Shown: in pieces, positions 15,521-18,687 of the stretch
Position numbering within the stretch: position 1 is the first letter of the stretch
Layout: every line of letters begins with the position of its first letter
Source of the DNA: an uncultured Eubacteriales bacterium
GTDB lineage: Bacteria; Bacillota; Clostridia; Lachnospirales; Lachnospiraceae
Direction: 5' to 3'
Length of the DNA stretch: 18,687 bases
NCBI GenBank assembly: GCA_900321525.1
Contig: ONWL01000005.1
Coordinates: 1 to 18,687, forward strand
Notes under the pieces: model-generated
Told to the model about the DNA's origin: nothing
The model's database searches: none
The model's input: only the letters and a program-made list of their open reading frames with translations
Program-made: the position numbers and the translations under genes

Positions 15521-15765
15521 CAGGCCATTGTGAAACTTCAAAAAAGTATCTGAAGGATGATGCCGAGGGAGGCAAACATGTCTTAAGAAGACTCTTGAAA
15601 ATGCCGGCACTTGTAATTCTGAGACTTTACGGCTCAGAATTACTTAGTGTCCGCTGCATTTTCAGTCATTCGTAAGAATGACGCGAAGCGAGAGCGTGTC
15701 TTCGAAAGACATGTTGCGTACGAAGGTATCATCTCAGAAAGTAAATGAAGTTTCACAATTGCCTG
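15521..15765. repeat. 245-bp nested palindromic element between addB and addA (MITE-like or structured RNA)
   Basis: The outer arms are 20 bases, CAGGCCATTGTGAAACTTCA (15521-15540) against 15746-15765, 19 of 20 complementary. Inside come further nested arms: CTGAAGGATGATGCC against GGTATCATC-TCAG; ACATGTCTT (15576-15584) against 15706-15714; GAAAATGC (15597-15604) against 15656-15663; and a perfect 11-base stem GTAATTCTGAG (15613-15623) with CTCAGAATTAC (15633-15643). The right arm carries an extra branch, GTCATTC-gtaa-GAATGAC (15665-15682), with a GNRA-type loop, plus a GC-rich CGCGAAGCG stretch. There is no open frame of note and no obvious target-site duplication. It ends 17 bases before the addA start, so transcription from addB to addA crosses it. 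It resembles a non-autonomous mobile repeat whose two halves are copies; an RNA role is also possible. Confidence 0.7.
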
Positions 15766-15788
15766 TTTGATATGCACAAATCTATCTA

Positions 15789-18687
15789 TCATACATCCTT
15801 CTCTTCCCTGATCAAAGCCAGCACTTCTTCTGTGTCTAGTGCCTGTAACTTCCGGTACCGGTAGCCCGGTATGCCGGTGTCAAAGCCACAGATGCCTTTG
15901 TACATACAGTAATCACATGGGGTTCTGTCTTTGTATACATAGGGATTGACCGGTATCTGCCCGGACAGCATTTCCCTACACAGATCGGCGGCTTTTTGCT
16001 TGCCATATCCGCAAAGCTGCTGGATTTCCTCTGTAGATGCGGTCATAGAACTGCCTGTAGGCACACCGGAGGCATCTCTGGTGAGATTTTTCACCACCGC
16101 TGATTTTTTACCTTCGGTATGATCTACCAGTCTGGCAATGTCACTGTCTTTGTTGGTCAGACCATTCATCCGCAGTTCCTCTAATACGGCACTGTCCACT
16201 GCCTCTGCAAAGGCTTCTGTGTCTTCCGGCAGAGACGGTTTTTCTACCACCGGATTTTTGATGTTGTAATAATAGACGCCTGCCGGCAGAACCGCCTTGC
16301 CCGGATGGGTGGATGCAGTCAGTTCCATTGCCGCAGATAAATATAAAATCAGCTGTAACTGCAATCCATAGTACAGCCTGGTCAAATCCAGTACGGTAGA
16401 TCCGGACTTGTAATCCACAATCTTCACATACACTTCCTGGTCTTTTTCCACCAGATCCACCCGGTCGATGCGCCCATGCAGCTTCATGGTCACCCCCGGA
16501 CTGACTTCCAGCGCCATGCCCGGTGTATTGTATTCTGCGGAAAATGCCACCTCACTGCCCTTTGGGAAAAAACTGCCTGCCTGCAACTGTTTCTCCAATG
16601 CCCAGATGGTCTTATCCGTCATGTGTTCCAGGCGGCCTACCAGATAGCGGTATCGGGCAGAACTTTTCAAAATGGTATTGCCATAGGCCTCTGTGACTTG
16701 CCCCACACTTTCCTGTACATATTGGAGCCGGTCTTCCTCTGACAGTTCCTGCCAGGTGACCTGTCTTTCCTGTAACAGACCGAAAAACCGGGAAATGGCT
16801 TCATGGAAAATGTTGCCATAATCCGCTGCATTTAAGGCATATTCCTGCCGTTCTGACAGACCCAGTCCATAGGTCAGGAAATGGGCATAGGCACAGCCGG
16901 AAAAGGTTTCCAGTCTGGTCACACTGTTTAATGGATATTTTCCAAAAATCCGTGCAGACACCTGCGGAGACAGATGTTCCTCTCGGTAAGCCGCAAACAG
17001 TCCATCCAGCACATGCTCCAGGCGGGGTCTGTACTGGGGCTGTCTGTGATACCAGCCATACAGATCCTGCCACCAGCCATTCTCTTCCCCCTGTCTGTGT
17101 GCCCGCAAGCCTTCCATCAACAGTCCCATGCTCTCTTCCGGCTGCCAGATCTGGGCTTCTTTTGACAAGCTGTCCTGGGTGCTTTCCTCTGCCTGTGGGA
17201 ACTGCCTGCGAATTCGGTTCACCAGATAGCAGGGACGCAGCGCTTTTCCGTCACTGCTGACCCCGGACCAGATCAGATACAGCTTTGCCCCGGGTTTTGT
17301 CAGCATCAGGTACAGATAATATTGCTCAAAAAAGCCCTCCTCCTTACTGGTGGGGGCCAGTTCGATTTCTGTCTGTTTCAACCACTCTCTGTCCAGATCA
17401 GACAACAATCCGTGCTTTCCATTGCCGGCAGGAATCAAGCTGTCATTGCATCCAAGGAGAAACAGCACTTCTACACTGTCCAGTCTGGTTCGCTGTAAAT
17501 CTCCAATGACCAGCCGGTCAATAGAGGGTGGAATCAGACCCGCTTGTAGATTTTCAAATCCGGAAGATAAGATATCCCCATAAGCAGACAGGGAAAGCAC
17601 CTCCTCTCCCATTAATCCCACCAGCTCATCCAACAGTCCCATGACCTTGCCAAAACACTGGCTGTATTCCCTTGCCTGTGCCAATGCACCGGCTGCCTCA
17701 AACCGGTCCGCCTGTGCCTGCAATTGTTCCTCTGCCATACAACCGCATAAAAAGCCATACAGCAAGGTGGTGATCTCTCTTACGTCTTTCTTTTGTGCAA
17801 AGGCACGGTCTATGGGAAGAAGCCAGGACATAATCTGTTCCCGCAGGTCATTGAGAGAAGCCAGATGATACTGATATTTTTCTGCTTCCGGTGTCCCACT
17901 TCCCTGTATGTTACTTCCCTGTATTTGACTTCCTGGCATTGCCTGGATTTCACTGCTGCCTGCCCCATTCTGCTGAGATAGGACTTCTCCACCGGATTCT
18001 TCTGTAAATCCACAAACAGGCATGCCCCGGTACACAAATGTCCACTCCTGCTGCCACTTCCAGCCGGAAATTCCCAGTGCTTTCACATAATTTTCCAGAT
18101 AGTCCACCTGTCTGCGGGTCAGACCGATCAGAGGATTGCGAAGCAGGCGAAACATAGACTCGTAGGTATACTGTTTTTCCACTGCTTCTAACACAGAAGG
18201 AATTAGTTCCACTAGAGGATTACCGGACAGATTTTTCTTCCGGTCAATGAACACAGGCAGATCTGCCCGGTCAAACCATTTCTCCAAAATGGGAATATAG
18301 GTTTCCATGTCACTGCAAATCACAGCAATCTCCCGATACCGGAATCCCTCCCGGATACAGGCAAGAACCCGGGTCAATACATACCGCACTTCCTCCTCTG
18401 GATTTTTTGCCTGATGGAGATGGATTGCCTCTGCCGGTGCCGGATATTCCTGTACCGGATGGCGAAACAATCCCTTTTCCAATGCCCGAAGGGGTTCTGC
18501 CACCGGTCTGGTTTCGTAAATCCGTTCCACCGGTTTCAGTTCCACATGAGATTTTGTCTCCCGATTGATCCGGTCTGCCATGGCGGTGAGGCGAGCCACT
18601 ACCTGCTTACTCATGTAGAACAGTTCCTGCTCCCCGGTGATCTTGTATGGATTTTCATCCGGATCCATGGTCAGTAACACCACCACA
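15789..18687 (-). CDS. addB: ATP-dependent nuclease subunit B (AddB), N-terminus outside the window
   Basis: 965 residues are visible and the frame is open at the window edge, so perhaps 150-250 N-terminal residues are missing (the B. subtilis protein has 1166). It is the inactivated-helicase, nuclease-bearing partner of AddA and, in B. subtilis, the Chi-recognising subunit. Seen: the conserved ETFSGCAYAHFLTYGLGL with the first iron-sulfur Cys, GNIFHEAISRFF with the nuclease His, GRIDRVDLV, the metal-binding VDYKSG, QLQLILYL, and the C-terminal CDYCMYKGIC that supplies the other three Cys of the 4Fe-4S staple. The stop TGA is at 15789-15791. A variable middle loop carries a short tandem repeat (17883-17942). 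It is upstream of addA on the same strand, with the palindromic element between them. Confidence 0.96.
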   Translation of the reverse strand, partial: VVVLLTMDPDENPYKITGEQELFYMSKQVVARLTAMADRINRETKSHVELKPVERIYETRPVAEPLRALEKGLFRHPVQEYPAPAEAIHLHQAKNPEEEVRYVLTRVLACIREGFRYREIAVICSDMETYIPILEKWFDRADLPVFIDRKKNLSGNPLVELIPSVLEAVEKQYTYESMFRLLRNPLIGLTRRQVDYLENYVKALGISGWKWQQEWTFVYRGMPVCGFTEESGGEVLSQQNGAGSSEIQAMPGSQIQGSNIQGSGTPEAEKYQYHLASLNDLREQIMSWLLPIDRAFAQKKDVREITTLLYGFLCGCMAEEQLQAQADRFEAAGALAQAREYSQCFGKVMGLLDELVGLMGEEVLSLSAYGDILSSGFENLQAGLIPPSIDRLVIGDLQRTRLDSVEVLFLLGCNDSLIPAGNGKHGLLSDLDREWLKQTEIELAPTSKEEGFFEQYYLYLMLTKPGAKLYLIWSGVSSDGKALRPCYLVNRIRRQFPQAEESTQDSLSKEAQIWQPEESMGLLMEGLRAHRQGEENGWWQDLYGWYHRQPQYRPRLEHVLDGLFAAYREEHLSPQVSARIFGKYPLNSVTRLETFSGCAYAHFLTYGLGLSERQEYALNAADYGNIFHEAISRFFGLLQERQVTWQELSEEDRLQYVQESVGQVTEAYGNTILKSSARYRYLVGRLEHMTDKTIWALEKQLQAGSFFPKGSEVAFSAEYNTPGMALEVSPGVTMKLHGRIDRVDLVEKDQEVYVKIVDYKSGSTVLDLTRLYYGLQLQLILYLSAAMELTASTHPGKAVLPAGVYYYNIKNPVVEKPSLPEDTEAFAEAVDSAVLEELRMNGLTNKDSDIARLVDHTEGKKSAVVKNLTRDASGVPTGSSMTASTEEIQQLCGYGKQKAADLCREMLSGQIPVNPYVYKDRTPCDYCMYKGICGFDTGIPGYRYRKLQALDTEEVLALIREEKDV
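17883..17942 (-). repeat. 15-bp tandem repeat within addB
   Basis: Units acttccctgtatgtt (17898-17912) and acttccctgtatttg (17913-17927) are near-identical, followed by a diverged acttcctggcattgc (17928-17942) and preceded by a weaker copy from 17883. The unit is five codons, so the frame is kept, and codes GSQIQ, GSNIQ and similar in a polar loop of AddB. It probably arose by slippage and is likely tolerated as a flexible linker. Confidence 0.65.

Noticed and set aside
15504..15575. 24-codon N-terminal extension of addA into the palindrome
   Set aside because: AddA proteins begin close to the Q motif, and the extension would be translated from the repeat arm.
15521..15765. Nested palindrome read as a CRISPR array or complete insertion sequence
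   Set aside because: No direct repeat-spacer pattern and no transposase frame are present; only a non-coding inverted-repeat element is supported.

Overview
The window looks like chromosomal DNA from an anaerobic Firmicute, most likely a gut-type Lachnospiraceae (class Clostridia). The grounds are the AddAB repair enzyme in place of RecBCD, a group-B-like [FeFe] hydrogenase, an ECF-type S component, a YesN-like AraC-family response regulator beside a CUT1 sugar importer, strong AGGAGG-type ribosome binding sites and sigma-A promoters, and a moderate base composition. This placement is inference from gene content; no marker gene or rRNA is present.

Layout. (1) Bases 1-1813, plus strand: the 3' part of a ferredoxin-like [FeFe] hydrogenase, then an ECF transporter S component, ending in a hairpin terminator. 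(2) Bases 1875-6897, minus strand: a lipoprotein sugar-binding protein and two inner-membrane permeases form an importer operon that ends in a strong terminator (3478-3520). An orphan response regulator follows with its own promoter. No ATPase, sugar hydrolase or sensor kinase lies nearby. (3) Bases 6898-7493: a gene-free, AT-rich stretch holding the control region of the importer and the probable terminator of the purine genes. (4) Bases 7494-11353, minus strand: purC, purF and purB, three enzymes of de novo purine synthesis, read from a clear promoter (11495-11523) through a hairpin-rich 5' leader. (5) Bases 11571-18687, minus strand: addA, and addB running off the window edge, the two subunits of the double-strand-break resection helicase-nuclease. 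A 245-bp nested palindromic element lies between them.

How the parts work together. AddA and AddB form one heterodimer. PurF makes phosphoribosylamine, PurC makes SAICAR, and PurB splits both SAICAR and adenylosuccinate; the other purine steps are encoded elsewhere. The binding protein and two permeases should use a shared ATPase of the MsmX/UgpC type from another locus. The adjacent AraC-type regulator is the obvious candidate to control them.

The least explained items are the nested palindrome between addB and addA, the purC leader with alternative pairings and a possible anti-Shine-Dalgarno, the response regulator with an eroded receiver active site, and the binding-protein gene whose expected start codon reads GTC. 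I saw no tRNA, rRNA, CRISPR array, insertion sequence with a transposase, or phage gene.
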